Part shown: piece by piece, positions 9,382 to 17,985 of the stretch
Position numbering within the stretch: position 1 is the stretch's first letter
How the letters are laid out: the number at the start of each line of letters is the position of its first letter
Assembly (NCBI RefSeq): GCF_003461955.1
Contig: NZ_QTYB01000005.1
Span: 124,001 to 188,000 of the forward strand
Length of the DNA: 64,000 bases
From: Ruminococcus sp. AM36-2AA
GTDB taxonomy: Bacteria > Bacillota > Clostridia > Lachnospirales > Lachnospiraceae
Direction of reading: 5' to 3'
Made by a program: the position numbers and the translations under genes
The notes under the pieces: generated by a model
The model's input: only the letters and a program-made list of their open reading frames with translations
Database searches by the model: none
What the model was told of the DNA's origin: nothing

Positions 9382-10079
9382 CTCTTGGCACCTTCTATAT
9401 ATCTGTTGATCTTCTTCTCAATTTTACTTCCGACCCGTTCATAAATATGCCAGATCTCCGTTTTCTGTCCCAGCATAAAACATATCTGTGCCAGGATCAC
9501 GCCACCGGCCACATCCACCAGAACATGCTGCTTGGTAAAAAGGGTGGACAGAAAAACCAGAACTGCCAGCACAAAAGATACTCCTTTATACCATGCCGGA
9601 ATTCTTTTCTGGTCTTTGATTCCCAGGAAACAGAACCAGCTTACCAGGCAGTGAATGGATGGAAACAGGTTATCCGCCGCATCAATGGAATAAAGCCATC
9701 CTGCCAGCAGATCCCAGAAACCGCTCCCCTCGATCACCGGTCTTGTGTTGGTGGTGGGGTATGCCAGAAATATGATCAGGCACACGCAGCGGGATATAAG
9801 ATCTGCGGTAAAAAAACGGTAAACCTGTTCCTTCTCCTGCCTTGCCGCAAGAATATAATTCACTGCCCAGAATATATAACATCCGAAATAGACAATTAAA
9901 AACTGCGGCACAAACGGGAGCCGCAGGTCAAAACTACTTTCTATGTTGTGATGGTACCAACCGCCTGCAATTGCCCTTGAACCGGAATATACAAGACAGT
10001 TAAATACAAATGAAAAAACAAGGGGAAAAAGCCCGTACGCAGGTACAACCCCTGTTACATATTTCCAAAAACGTTTCAT
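9378..10079 (-). CDS. PAP2-family membrane phosphatase
   Basis: An integral membrane protein of about 233 residues with the PAP2 signature in late motifs: PSIHCLVSW (motif 2) and KQHVLVDVAGG (motif 3) near the C-terminus. A clear motif 1 (KxxxxxxRP) is not obvious. It resembles inositolphosphotransferase/PAP2-like proteins that dephosphorylate lipid phosphates. It is the first gene of the phospholipid operon. The reading frame extends to a GTG at 10151, but a promoter at 10152-10180 puts the transcript start just inside it. An internal ATG is therefore more likely: 10079 with GAGG nine bases upstream, or 10094. Confidence 0.85.
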   Translation of the reverse strand: MKRFWKYVTGVVPAYGLFPLVFSFVFNCLVYSGSRAIAGGWYHHNIESSFDLRLPFVPQFLIVYFGCYIFWAVNYILAARQEKEQVYRFFTADLISRCVCLIIFLAYPTTNTRPVIEGSGFWDLLAGWLYSIDAADNLFPSIHCLVSWFCFLGIKDQKRIPAWYKGVSFVLAVLVFLSTLFTKQHVLVDVAGGVILAQICFMLGQKTEIWHIYERVGSKIEKKINRYIEGAKR

Positions 10080-10151
10080 AAATTCACGCCTCATTATTTT
10101 ATTGATCTCAGGAAGAAAACGTATTTTTTCCTGATGTTTTCTGTTACTCAC

Positions 10152-10180
10152 AGTATAACAGTCGGGGCGTATGGTTTCAA
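10152..10180 (-). promoter_or_regulatory. Predicted sigma-A promoter of the phospholipid operon
   Basis: On the minus strand a TTGAAA -35 box (10175-10180) is followed after 17 bases by TATACT (10152-10157). It is a near-consensus promoter reading into the PAP2-YbhN-pssA-psd operon. Confidence 0.75.
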
Positions 10181-10403
10181 CTAAATATGGGAATTTTAAG
10201 AATTGTTAAGATTTCAGTTCAGCTAATTTTTCTTTTTTGTTCATACTTTTTTCAGAATGACGTCACAGAATGACCACAAAATGTGAGTATATTATTAGAT
10301 GTGCAAAGGGTACTACCTTTGATAACACTTTTTTCTTTTTCATACTGCCGGGGCTACCTCCAAACAAAGCCCCGGCCTCCTTCCTTTTTATTTCCCCATT
10401 TTT
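10181..10403. other. Intergenic region with two plus-strand hairpins
   Basis: No gene of normal length lies here. On the plus strand an ATG opens a seven-codon frame (10300-10323) whose sequence also forms a CAAAGG/CCTTTG hairpin before a T-rich run (10330-10341). A second hairpin, GCCGGGGCT/AGCCCCGGC, lies at 10348-10373 and may help end the RhaM-like gene transcript, although no T run follows it on the minus strand. Confidence 0.4.
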
Positions 10404-11051
10404 TTAATTATGCCATGCAAGACGTACACTGGACGGATGTACTTCTTTTGTCATCCAGTCCACATCGTTGGTGATCCAGTCCATGATCCCCAGCTGACGT
10501 GTTTCCCATGCGATGGTCTCCTCTCTTGCTTCCGGTGTTTCTTCCACTTCCATGGTAGTGTCGATCTCATCGTATCCGAAAATATATCCGCCTGCGCTCC
10601 AGATGCTGAAGTTACTGTCCGGGCCCGGATCTATTGTATCGCCTCTCTGTGCTACAAGTCCGTCATGACGAGCCTTGTATTCTTCCTCACAGCCGTCTTT
10701 TAATTTTGTCATGAACATTCTGTGGCGGATCAGCTCTTTGTTTTCTCTCACAACACCAAAATTATGATACATCAGACGCATGTCTTTTCCAGGAGTGGAG
10801 ATCCAGGTAAATGTATCCTGGATTTTTTCAGTCAGTGCTGCTTTTACTTTCTCCTCTTTTGGAGAGATCACAGCTCCGTCTGCATTTTCATAATATCCGA
10901 AGATCAGGTCTGCAGCATTCCAGATGCTGAAATTATGAATGCCGTTGCGATCCAGATATGCGGTAAGCTCCGGCCAGATTTCGCCTAAGGTCTTACGGTA
11001 ATCGTTCATTTTTCCTTCTTTTACTTTCATTGCAAAAGCATGTCGTTCCAT
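10404..11051 (-). CDS. Tandem L-rhamnose mutarotase-like (RhaM) protein
   Basis: A 215-residue protein made of two copies of the roughly 105-residue RhaM-type domain, each beginning with a HAFAMKVKEG or RHRMFMTKLKDG segment. Each copy carries the repeated motifs NFSIW and FGYYE or FGYDE; the second copy starts near residue 105. RhaM interconverts alpha and beta L-rhamnose in the cytoplasm and is normally a single-domain homodimer, so this is a fused pseudo-dimer. No rhamnose catabolic genes are nearby, so the substrate is unproven. An AGGAGGG site precedes the start, and the gene appears to stand alone. Confidence 0.85.
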   Translation of the reverse strand: MERHAFAMKVKEGKMNDYRKTLGEIWPELTAYLDRNGIHNFSIWNAADLIFGYYENADGAVISPKEEKVKAALTEKIQDTFTWISTPGKDMRLMYHNFGVVRENKELIRHRMFMTKLKDGCEEEYKARHDGLVAQRGDTIDPGPDSNFSIWSAGGYIFGYDEIDTTMEVEETPEAREETIAWETRQLGIMDWITNDVDWMTKEVHPSSVRLAWHN

Positions 11052-11215
11052 TTATGTACCCTCCTGTTTTATATGGCGTTTGCAGAAATTTCCATATGTA
11101 GTCTCATCAAAAATAACTGGTCTCTTTCTTTTCCGTACTCTGAGTTGATTTTAACACTTTTATCATACTTTTACAATTATACCACTGTGTTTTGAAACAT
11201 TCTCTGCACTTTTTT

Positions 11216-12139
11216 TCAGGCCAGATAAAACATCACCATCAAAGGCATGGTCACAATGCTGACCAGAGTTGTCATTACATTGATAGTACTGGCATAGACC
11301 GGTTCCCGGTCGTACAGCTGCGCCAGCTGTACAATCGTTGTTGCCGACGGTGTGATCACTGCCATCAGGCTGATCAGAAGAATCGTTTTTCCGTCTTTTA
11401 CAAGAGATGCCAATGGCAGATATTTCAGAAGCAGCAGTACGATCAGCGGCGTCACCACCATTTTCAGGATCGTGATCAGATAGATTCTGGAATGACTGAA
11501 AATATCTTTCCATTTTACCTCTGTCATAGTCATTCCAAGCATGATCATACATACCGGTCCCAGGGTGGCTGAAATCTGGCTCATGGTATTTCCAAAGATG
11601 ACAGGCAGTCGGATCTGTGTAAAGAACAGGACAATGCCAAGGATAATGGCGATCAGATTGATATTGCAGAGGATTTTTTTCCAGTTAATTCCTGCCTTCG
11701 CCTCCATCAGTGACTGTCCGTGGGTCCACATCAGGAGCATCTGTACACTCAGGAAAGCGCTGGCATAGATTACCCATTCCTCTCCAAGGACTACGGTCAC
11801 AAGCGGGATCACCAGGTTTCCGGAATTGGAATAAATGATGGATTCTTTTTCCACCACGCTTAATTTCAGCGGTTTGCCGATAATCTGTGTAAATACCAGC
11901 AGAAAAATATGGATCAGGACCGCTGCTGCTATTGCCAGAAGAAACCCATTCCGGATACTTCTGGAATATTCAATCTGAAACGCATTGATCATCACACATG
12001 GCATGATGATGTAAATGCAGATCACCGACAGTGTCCTGCTGCTTTTCGCATCGATCAGTCCACATTTTACCACCGCAAACCCGCAGGCCATCATCAGAAA
12101 AAATACTATGATCTGCTGCAATAATTGTAAAGTTATCAT
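11216..12139 (-). CDS. AEC-family transporter (auxin efflux carrier-like)
   Basis: A 307-residue membrane protein with about ten predicted helices. It has the AEC/YfdV-type signature: a two-fold inverted topology, an N-terminal FFLMMACGFAVVKCGLID segment, and a mid-protein NSGNLVIPLV segment typical of the family. Bacterial members export or exchange small carboxylates such as malate, or sometimes amino acids; the substrate is not evident here. It starts 25 bases after the S41 protease stop with a GGAGAG site, so it may be read through from the ftsEX-protease transcript. Confidence 0.85.
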   Translation of the reverse strand: MITLQLLQQIIVFFLMMACGFAVVKCGLIDAKSSRTLSVICIYIIMPCVMINAFQIEYSRSIRNGFLLAIAAAVLIHIFLLVFTQIIGKPLKLSVVEKESIIYSNSGNLVIPLVTVVLGEEWVIYASAFLSVQMLLMWTHGQSLMEAKAGINWKKILCNINLIAIILGIVLFFTQIRLPVIFGNTMSQISATLGPVCMIMLGMTMTEVKWKDIFSHSRIYLITILKMVVTPLIVLLLLKYLPLASLVKDGKTILLISLMAVITPSATTIVQLAQLYDREPVYASTINVMTTLVSIVTMPLMVMFYLA

Positions 12140-12164
12140 TTTCTTTTCTCTCCTTCTGTACGCA

Positions 12165-13352
12165 TCAGTTCTGTTCCAGCTCTTTCAGGGCCGTCTGAAG
12201 CTGCGTGTCTTCCTCATGTGTAAGTTCTGCCCAGTCTGTAATGTCTCCGGAAAGCTCTGCTTCCACATCTGGAGTGATTCCTTTTTTATTGATGTCATTG
12301 CCCTTTGGTGTAAAATATTTTGCAATGGTGATCTTTACTGCGCTGCCGTCGGTAAGCGGCTGGATGGTCTGCACTACGCCTTTTCCGTAAGTCGTTGTTC
12401 CCACGATCGTTCCAATACCGTAGTCTTTCACTGCTCCCGCAAAAATCTCTGATGCACTGGCACTGTTTCCGTTTACCAGAACTGCCAGCGGCATAGTCAG
12501 CTCATTCTTTCCGTCACAGGTTTCCTCTTCCCGTTTCCCGTTTTTGTCCTCTGTATAAACGATCAGTCCTTCCGGAAGGATCTGGCGGAGTACTCCACAG
12601 ACTGCGGTAAGAAGGCCACCCGGATTGTCACGGAGATCGACTACCAGTTTTTTCATTCCCTGGTCTTTCAGATCTGCAAATGCTTTTTTATACTGGTCAC
12701 TGGTCACTTCGGAAAACTCGGAAATCCGGATATATCCGGTGTCTCCGACAAGCATCTCATGAGAGACAGTCTGGATTTCCACATCTCGGATCTCTACTTT
12801 GATATTCTGAGTTTTCTCTTCATCTTCCCTTTGTATGGTCAGCGTTACGAAATCTTTATCACTGTCACGGACCATGGAAGCGATGTCGGAAGTTTCTTTT
12901 TCTGTGACATCTGTTCCATCGACCGCTTTGATCACGTCTCCGGTTTTCAGACCTGCCTGTTCTCCCGGTCCGCCTTCATAGAGCTGCACGACCTTTGCCC
13001 CTCCGCCATCCTCTTTCTGGAGAACTGCCCCGATTCCCACGTAGGAACCTTCATTGGAAGTATTCAGTTCTTTATACTGTTCTGCCGTGTAATACGTGGA
13101 GTATGGATCCTTCAGTCCGGCGAGCAGACCTGCATAAAGGCCCTCCCGCAGACTGCTTTCATCCTTTTCATCCAGATATTCTGTATCGATCAGTTTTTCC
13201 AGATAATTCAGCTTCTGGACTGTTTTCACGTCTGACAGTGCATTGCCTTTGGGAAACAGCACTTTCTGATAACTGACAAAACCAGCCCCTGTCACAACAA
13301 GCGTGGCTGCCACTCCGATGGCTACGCCTTTTTTGAACTCTTTATTTTTCAT
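12165..13352 (-). CDS. S41-family C-terminal processing peptidase (CtpA-like)
   Basis: A serine protease of about 395 residues that is exported but membrane-anchored. It has an N-terminal uncleaved helix (about residues 9-28), an N-terminal peptidase part, and a PDZ domain at about 85-165 with GLKTGDVIKAVDG. The S41 catalytic core has the Ser in NGNSASASEIFAGA and the Lys in TYGKGVVQ. I place the start at the ATG at 13352, preceded by AAAGGAAAG; an upstream frame extension lacks a site. The family degrades or trims envelope proteins. Its position after ftsEX fits a role in controlling cell-wall hydrolases, which is known for such pairs elsewhere and inferred here. Confidence 0.93.
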   Translation of the reverse strand: MKNKEFKKGVAIGVAATLVVTGAGFVSYQKVLFPKGNALSDVKTVQKLNYLEKLIDTEYLDEKDESSLREGLYAGLLAGLKDPYSTYYTAEQYKELNTSNEGSYVGIGAVLQKEDGGGAKVVQLYEGGPGEQAGLKTGDVIKAVDGTDVTEKETSDIASMVRDSDKDFVTLTIQREDEEKTQNIKVEIRDVEIQTVSHEMLVGDTGYIRISEFSEVTSDQYKKAFADLKDQGMKKLVVDLRDNPGGLLTAVCGVLRQILPEGLIVYTEDKNGKREEETCDGKNELTMPLAVLVNGNSASASEIFAGAVKDYGIGTIVGTTTYGKGVVQTIQPLTDGSAVKITIAKYFTPKGNDINKKGITPDVEAELSGDITDWAELTHEEDTQLQTALKELEQN

Positions 13353-13434
13353 ATCTTTCCTTTCTTCTGCACAGCCCGGTAATATCACAGATTCTCTGTT
13401 TTCCTTATGTGCCGTCCGTTTTTTATATACTGAA

Positions 13435-13462
13435 AGCGGCTGCCGGTTCTCCGACAGCCGCT
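13435..13462 (-). other. Stem-loop between ftsX and the S41 protease gene
   Basis: An 8 base pair stem (AGCGGCTG/CAGCCGCT on the minus strand) with a 12-base loop. Only a weak T-rich stretch follows, so it may attenuate rather than fully terminate the ftsEX transcript. Confidence 0.5.
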
Positions 13463-13518
13463 GTATCTCTTATAGGTATGCATCCCGCGGATACACGCAG
13501 ATCCGCTCTGCTATTTGG

Positions 13519-14424
13519 TTACACTCTGAGATGTTTTCTTGTTGTGAAGAAACTTCCCAGAAGTCCGATTCCCACACCAAGTCCAAGTCCCATCGGGATC
13601 AGTCCTTCATAGATCTGCCAGATCGGGATAAAATCTACGATTCCTGTCAGTACATTGAATTTTGTCAGAACAAACTCAACTGCGGAATTGTAGAGGAAAA
13701 ACAGACACACCAACGGGATTGCCGCACCAATCACACCCAGAATGATTCCTTCCAGAAGGAATGGAAGCCGTACAAAAGCATCGGTAGCTCCTATGTATTT
13801 CATAATTCCAATTTCTTCCTTACGAACAGAAATACCCATAGATACAGTATTGCTGATCAGGAATATGGAAATCACCAGAAGGATCCCGATCACCGCAATG
13901 GAAATATAGGAAACCAGTTTGTTGATAGATCCAAGTGTCTTGGATGCCTGCTCAGACTGATTTACCTTGCGGACATGATCCAGACTCTGGATATAATTTA
14001 CCAGCTCTGTCTGTTTGGTGATATCATTAAGATATACCTGATAGTTGGAAGAATTGGCCAGAGGATTGTCATCCTTGAATCCATCTGCTGCATCTTCATC
14101 TCCAAAATATTTCTGTTTATAATCCTCCCACGCCTGGTCTGCAGACTGATAATCCATTCTGGCAACTTCCGGTCTGGCCTGAATGGCAGCGCCGACCGCC
14201 TGGATCTCTTCCTCTGTAGTTCCCTCATCAAAGAATACCGTAATTGGCACTTCTTCTTCTACTTTATGTGCTATGGAATTTACGTTGTTAACAATGGAAT
14301 AGAAAATTCCTACCAGAAAGATGCATGCAGCCATTGTAATGATACATGCCAGGGAAAACATCCAGTTTCTTTTTATATTCTTAAATCCCTGCTTCAGGGT
14401 ATACCAGATCGTACTAGGCCTCAT
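13519..14424 (-). CDS. ftsX: Cell division ABC transporter permease FtsX
   Basis: FtsX is the membrane partner of FtsE and transmits ATP hydrolysis to periplasmic or extracellular peptidoglycan hydrolases during division. About 301 residues: helix 1 near 20-43 after TLKQGFKNIKRNW, a large extracellular loop (about 45-165), and three C-terminal helices with the FtsX/MacB-type segment SMGISVRKEEIGIMKYIGAT. The start at ATG 14424 is preceded by GGGAGGAT and lies inside the last codons of ftsE, so the two genes overlap by 11 bases and are coupled. Confidence 0.95.
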   Translation of the reverse strand: MRPSTIWYTLKQGFKNIKRNWMFSLACIITMAACIFLVGIFYSIVNNVNSIAHKVEEEVPITVFFDEGTTEEEIQAVGAAIQARPEVARMDYQSADQAWEDYKQKYFGDEDAADGFKDDNPLANSSNYQVYLNDITKQTELVNYIQSLDHVRKVNQSEQASKTLGSINKLVSYISIAVIGILLVISIFLISNTVSMGISVRKEEIGIMKYIGATDAFVRLPFLLEGIILGVIGAAIPLVCLFFLYNSAVEFVLTKFNVLTGIVDFIPIWQIYEGLIPMGLGLGVGIGLLGSFFTTRKHLRV

Positions 14425-15097
14425 GATATCCTCCCTCTTTCTCATCGCTGATGATCTTTCCATTGTGCATGGTGACTACTCGTTTACGCATGGCATTGAC
14501 GATGTCTTTGTTATGGGTGACTACCAGAACGGTGGTTCCTCTGTCATTGATCTGCTCCATCAGAGCCATGATCTCCTCGGAAGTCTTCGGATCCAGGTTT
14601 CCGGTTGGCTCATCTGCCAGAAGGATGTCCGGGCGGTTTACCAGTGCTCTGGCAAGGGCAACTCTCTGCTGCTCACCACCGGAAAGTTCATCCGGATATG
14701 CCTTATATTTCCCTGCAAGACCTACTTCCTGGAGAACCTCCGGAACACGTTTACGGATCACGCGGGTCGGTCTTCCGATAACACGCTGTGCAAATGCTAC
14801 GTTCTCATATACATTACGGTCTTTTAACAGGCGGAAATCCTGAAATACTACGCCAAGCTTTCTGCGATATTTGGCCACACGTCTGTGTTTCATCTTCTCC
14901 AGACGTTCTCCGCTGACTGTAATGGTTCCATTGGTAGAATCCAGCTCTTTCATCAGAAGCTTGATCAGTGTGGATTTACCGGAACCACTGCTTCCTACTA
15001 CAAATACAAATTCCCCTTTATCAACATGTAAGTTCGCATGATTCACAGCCGGAAGACCCGGACCATAAGATTTGCTCACATCTACAAGATCGATCAT
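14414..15097 (-). CDS. ftsE: Cell division ATP-binding protein FtsE
   Basis: A 227-residue ABC ATPase with Walker A GSSGSGKST (about residues 36-44), the signature LSGGEQQRVALARAL, Walker B ILLADEPTGNLD and the switch His in VVTHNKD. With FtsX it forms a complex at the division site that activates cell-wall hydrolases. GGAGGATACAT precedes the start. No hydrolase gene with a NlpC/P60 or M23 domain follows directly; the S41 protease gene does. Confidence 0.97.
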   Translation of the reverse strand: MIDLVDVSKSYGPGLPAVNHANLHVDKGEFVFVVGSSGSGKSTLIKLLMKELDSTNGTITVSGERLEKMKHRRVAKYRRKLGVVFQDFRLLKDRNVYENVAFAQRVIGRPTRVIRKRVPEVLQEVGLAGKYKAYPDELSGGEQQRVALARALVNRPDILLADEPTGNLDPKTSEEIMALMEQINDRGTTVLVVTHNKDIVNAMRKRVVTMHNGKIISDEKEGGYHEA

Positions 15098-15339
15098 ATG
15101 TATCCTCCTCTATATTGCAAAAGCATAATTATCTTAACTTTTTTGTAACATTATTGTAATATATATCTCGCATAAATGCAAGAATAAATTTTCCAGGCTG
15201 TAACAGCCCTCTTCGAGTTATTTATTTTATAATAAAAATGCAAAAAATACAATAGAGCCCCAAGGGTTATCTGTGAAGTTCATGTGAAATCTTCAAATTA
15301 TTATTGAAGGCACACGATATCCCGCTGCAAAAAAATCAT
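15098..15339. other. Intergenic region upstream of ftsE
   Basis: An AT-rich non-coding region that must hold the ftsE promoter. Several poor -10-like elements are visible on the minus strand, but no pair is convincing. Apart from the terminator at its right edge I see no RNA gene or conserved element. Confidence 0.4.
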
Positions 15340-15346
15340 ACAAAAA

Positions 15347-15386
15347 CTGCCGCCCATTCCGGTAAGGAACAGGCAGCAGTCAAAAA
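15347..15386 (-). terminator. Terminator of the PucR-type regulator gene
   Basis: On the minus strand a CTGCTGCC/GGCGGCAG stem extended by paired TGTTCC/GGAATG-like bases is followed by TTTTTG. It lies just after the regulator stop. Confidence 0.8.
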
Positions 15387-15402
15387 ATCTGATCTGATGA
15401 TA

Positions 15403-16494
15403 TTAATATTCAAGCGTTTCCATGTACTTCATATAACGCACAACCATCAGTGCAATCTTAAATGTGATGGCATCCTCAAACACCCGAAGATCCAATCCGG
15501 TACTCTTCTGGAGTTTATCCAGGCGGTATACCAGTGTATTTCTGTGAATGTACAGCTGACGCGAAGTCTCGGATACATTCAGGCTATTCTCGAAGAATTT
15601 ATCGATGGTGACAAGTGTCTCCTCATCGAAGTCGTCCGGAGATTTGTTATCAAAGATCTCACGGATAAACATCTTACACAGAGGAATAGGCAGCTGGTAG
15701 ATCAGTCGTCCGATTCCCAGTGAGCTGTATGCGATCACTTCCTTGTCTCCAAAGAAAATCTTACCTACATCAAGTGCCATACGCGCTTCCTTATAGGAAC
15801 GTGAAACTTCCTTCAGCTCATTGACGATGGTACCGTATGCCATATGGACATCCTCACCGTCTTTATTCAGGTCAAGAGTATCCAGAATGGTGTGAGCCAG
15901 CTTATCCATCTCCGGATAGCCCTCTCCTTCTTCCAGTTCCTTGACAATAATAATGCTCTTCTCATCAACTGCAGTGATAAAATCTCTGCTCTTTCCGCCA
16001 AAAAGGCTCTTCACGCTCTCCACGGAGCTGTGATCTTTCTCCTGGTTCAGTTCCAGGATCATGACTACACGACGGACATCTGCTTCAATATGAAGTTTCT
16101 TCGCTCTGTTGTAAATATCCACCAGAAGAAGATTATCAAGAAGAAGATTCTTGATAAAGCTGTCCTTGTCAAAACGCTCCTTGTACGCTACGATCAGATT
16201 CTGGATCTGGAAGGCTGCAAGTTTACCTACCATATAAGTATCCTCATCATCTCCATGGGCTACCAGGACGTATTCCAACTGATAATCATCACAGACCTTA
16301 AAGTACTGAAATCCCTTGACAAGCTGGCTGTCCGCCTGGGATTCTACAAAAGCCTGGATATCTGCCGGCTGGATTTCAAAATCAGAAAAGGTAGACGCCA
16401 GTACCTTACCGTCTGTGTCAATGACACAAAATTCCGTCCTTGATATTTCTTTAAGTCCCTCGAGCGTATTCTGTAACACCTGATTCGATATCAT
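15403..16494 (-). CDS. PucR/CdaR-type transcriptional regulator
   Basis: About 363 residues. The C-terminal 70 residues carry the PucR helix-turn-helix: NVSETSRQLYIHRNTLVYRL then DLRVFEDAITFKIAL, the usual signature. The N-terminal half contains a small sensor-like region (FCVIDTDGKVLAS) resembling a sugar-diacid/GAF-type input domain, followed by a GGDEF-like degenerate region typical of CdaR proteins. The likely role is a cytoplasmic activator of a catabolic or stress gene set; the target is unknown. The ATG at 16494 is used because AGGGA lies eight bases upstream; a TTG three codons earlier is less likely. The gene stands alone and ends at a strong hairpin. Confidence 0.85.
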   Translation of the reverse strand: MISNQVLQNTLEGLKEISRTEFCVIDTDGKVLASTFSDFEIQPADIQAFVESQADSQLVKGFQYFKVCDDYQLEYVLVAHGDDEDTYMVGKLAAFQIQNLIVAYKERFDKDSFIKNLLLDNLLLVDIYNRAKKLHIEADVRRVVMILELNQEKDHSSVESVKSLFGGKSRDFITAVDEKSIIIVKELEEGEGYPEMDKLAHTILDTLDLNKDGEDVHMAYGTIVNELKEVSRSYKEARMALDVGKIFFGDKEVIAYSSLGIGRLIYQLPIPLCKMFIREIFDNKSPDDFDEETLVTIDKFFENSLNVSETSRQLYIHRNTLVYRLDKLQKSTGLDLRVFEDAITFKIALMVVRYMKYMETLEY

Positions 16495-16630
16495 TCCGTT
16501 CAATCCCTTCTCACTTATGTGTATGCTTATCTTCTGTCTTTCCCTCTCTATCTATGGCTATTTTAATACAAAATCACCAAAAATAAAAGAGGAAAACTGA
16601 AAAAATTTACAAATTTTTGTTGAAATCCGC

Positions 16631-17500
16631 CTAATTTTTCTCTATAAAGCCTTCTCCGTGAACCTCTCTTGCATCGGAAACAATCACAAAAGCATCGGGA
16701 TCAATATCATCCACCAGCTCTTTCAGCTTCACGATTTCCTTCTTATTTACCACACAGAAGATGATGGTTTTCTCCTGGCCGGAGTACATACCCTTGCCAC
16801 AGATTCCGGTTGCCCCGCGGTCCAGGTCTTCCATAATGACTTTTGCCACCTCATCCGGCTTCTCCGTAATGATAAATGTCTGCTTGGAAAACTTCAGACC
16901 TTCGATCAGGCTGTCGGATACTTTTGTTACCAGATAAACTGCAATGATGGCATACAGAGCACGCTGGATGCCAAACACATACATACCCACAATTACAACA
17001 AGACCGTCAATAAACTGCATAATCTGTGCGATGGAATAATGACGCAGATATTTCTGGATCAGCGCTGCCATCATATCTGTTCCGCCTGTGGTTCCCTGTC
17101 CAAGGAAAACCATTCCGATACCGATTCCCTGGATCACACCACCATATACAGCAGCCAGAAGAAGATCATCTCCCGCGATATTCCACACCGGCTGAAGGGC
17201 AAGCCAGGTTGAAAGGGAGATTTCTCCGATCAGAGCTTTTTTTACAAAGGAAAATCCTCTGATCTTACATCCCAGAAGAAACAGCGGGATATTCAAGGTA
17301 ATGTTGGTAAGCCACAGCGGGATACCCCCATCTACGATTCCTCCGGTCCATCGTTTCACAAGGATCGCAATACCGGAAAAACCACCGGTTACCAGCCCGG
17401 AAGCATCAAACACGGAATTGATGGCAAGTGCCATCAGTCCGGTTCCAACTATGATCAGAAGATAATCCAGATACCATTTCTTTTTTGTCACAAGACTCAT
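16631..17500 (-). CDS. YitT-family membrane protein
   Basis: 289 residues. The N-terminal part has five to six membrane helices with the YitT motifs GLVTGGFSGIAIL and GQGTTGGTDMMA, and the C-terminal DUF2179 cytoplasmic domain starts near residue 215 (TFIITEKPDEVAKVI). The family is widespread in Firmicutes and its function is still uncertain; a transport role is only inferred. An AAAGGAG site precedes the start. It has its own transcript: the regulator gene downstream and the terminator of the OPT/PqqD operon upstream isolate it. Confidence 0.88.
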   Translation of the reverse strand: MSLVTKKKWYLDYLLIIVGTGLMALAINSVFDASGLVTGGFSGIAILVKRWTGGIVDGGIPLWLTNITLNIPLFLLGCKIRGFSFVKKALIGEISLSTWLALQPVWNIAGDDLLLAAVYGGVIQGIGIGMVFLGQGTTGGTDMMAALIQKYLRHYSIAQIMQFIDGLVVIVGMYVFGIQRALYAIIAVYLVTKVSDSLIEGLKFSKQTFIITEKPDEVAKVIMEDLDRGATGICGKGMYSGQEKTIIFCVVNKKEIVKLKELVDDIDPDAFVIVSDAREVHGEGFIEKN

Positions 17501-17562
17501 AAAGTGCTCCTTTCATTTATCATATGACAACTGCATCAGTTTCCCGTACTGACGTGTCATAA

Positions 17563-17605
17563 AAAGAACGGGACCGTACACTATTTTGCGTCCGTTCCCG
17601 TTCTC
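17563..17605 (-). terminator. Terminator after the PqqD-like gene
   Basis: On the minus strand a long AGAACGGGA-based stem closes with TCCCGTTCT and is followed by TTTTTA. It lies directly after the PqqD-like stop and before yitT. Confidence 0.8.
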
Positions 17606-17610
17606 TTTTG

Positions 17611-17985
17611 CTATTTGTCTGTCTTCTTATTTATAAAATGAACAAACTCATAGCTTTCCATTATCTGAAAGTATTTTACGATTCTCGGATAAAGCGGTTC
17701 TGCCTTATCCCCGAAATGTTCTTTCACCAGCAGGGCAAGATCCTGCACGGTTTTTGTTCCATCGATCTCAGGCCAGATAAAAGTTCCCATTTCATCAAGG
17801 TGAACCTTGGAAAACCTTGGCTTGCCAAAAACCTTCTGTGCGATAGTATTGAACATACCTTTATTCTCTATCTCAAGAATGATCCGCTGCTTCAGGTCCC
17901 GGTGCCACCGGATCGACTGGTTTGTTTCCGGGATCAGATCAAGATAGTTGATATCCTGTTTCTTATCCTTTTTGTTTTTTCTCAT
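17611..17985 (-). CDS. PqqD-like protein coupled to an OPT transporter
   Basis: A 124-residue soluble protein with a lysine-rich N-terminus. From about residue 50 it carries a PqqD-like fold: the segment LDEMGTFIWPEIDGTKTVQDLALLV matches the characteristic region of PqqD/RRE (peptide recognition) domains. PqqD proteins bind leader peptides for modifying enzymes, but no precursor peptide or radical SAM gene is in this window. The start codon overlaps the OPT transporter stop by one base (TGATG), implying coupled translation. A role in handling the transported peptide, or regulating the transporter, is inference only. Confidence 0.75.
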   Translation of the reverse strand: MRKNKKDKKQDINYLDLIPETNQSIRWHRDLKQRIILEIENKGMFNTIAQKVFGKPRFSKVHLDEMGTFIWPEIDGTKTVQDLALLVKEHFGDKAEPLYPRIVKYFQIMESYEFVHFINKKTDK

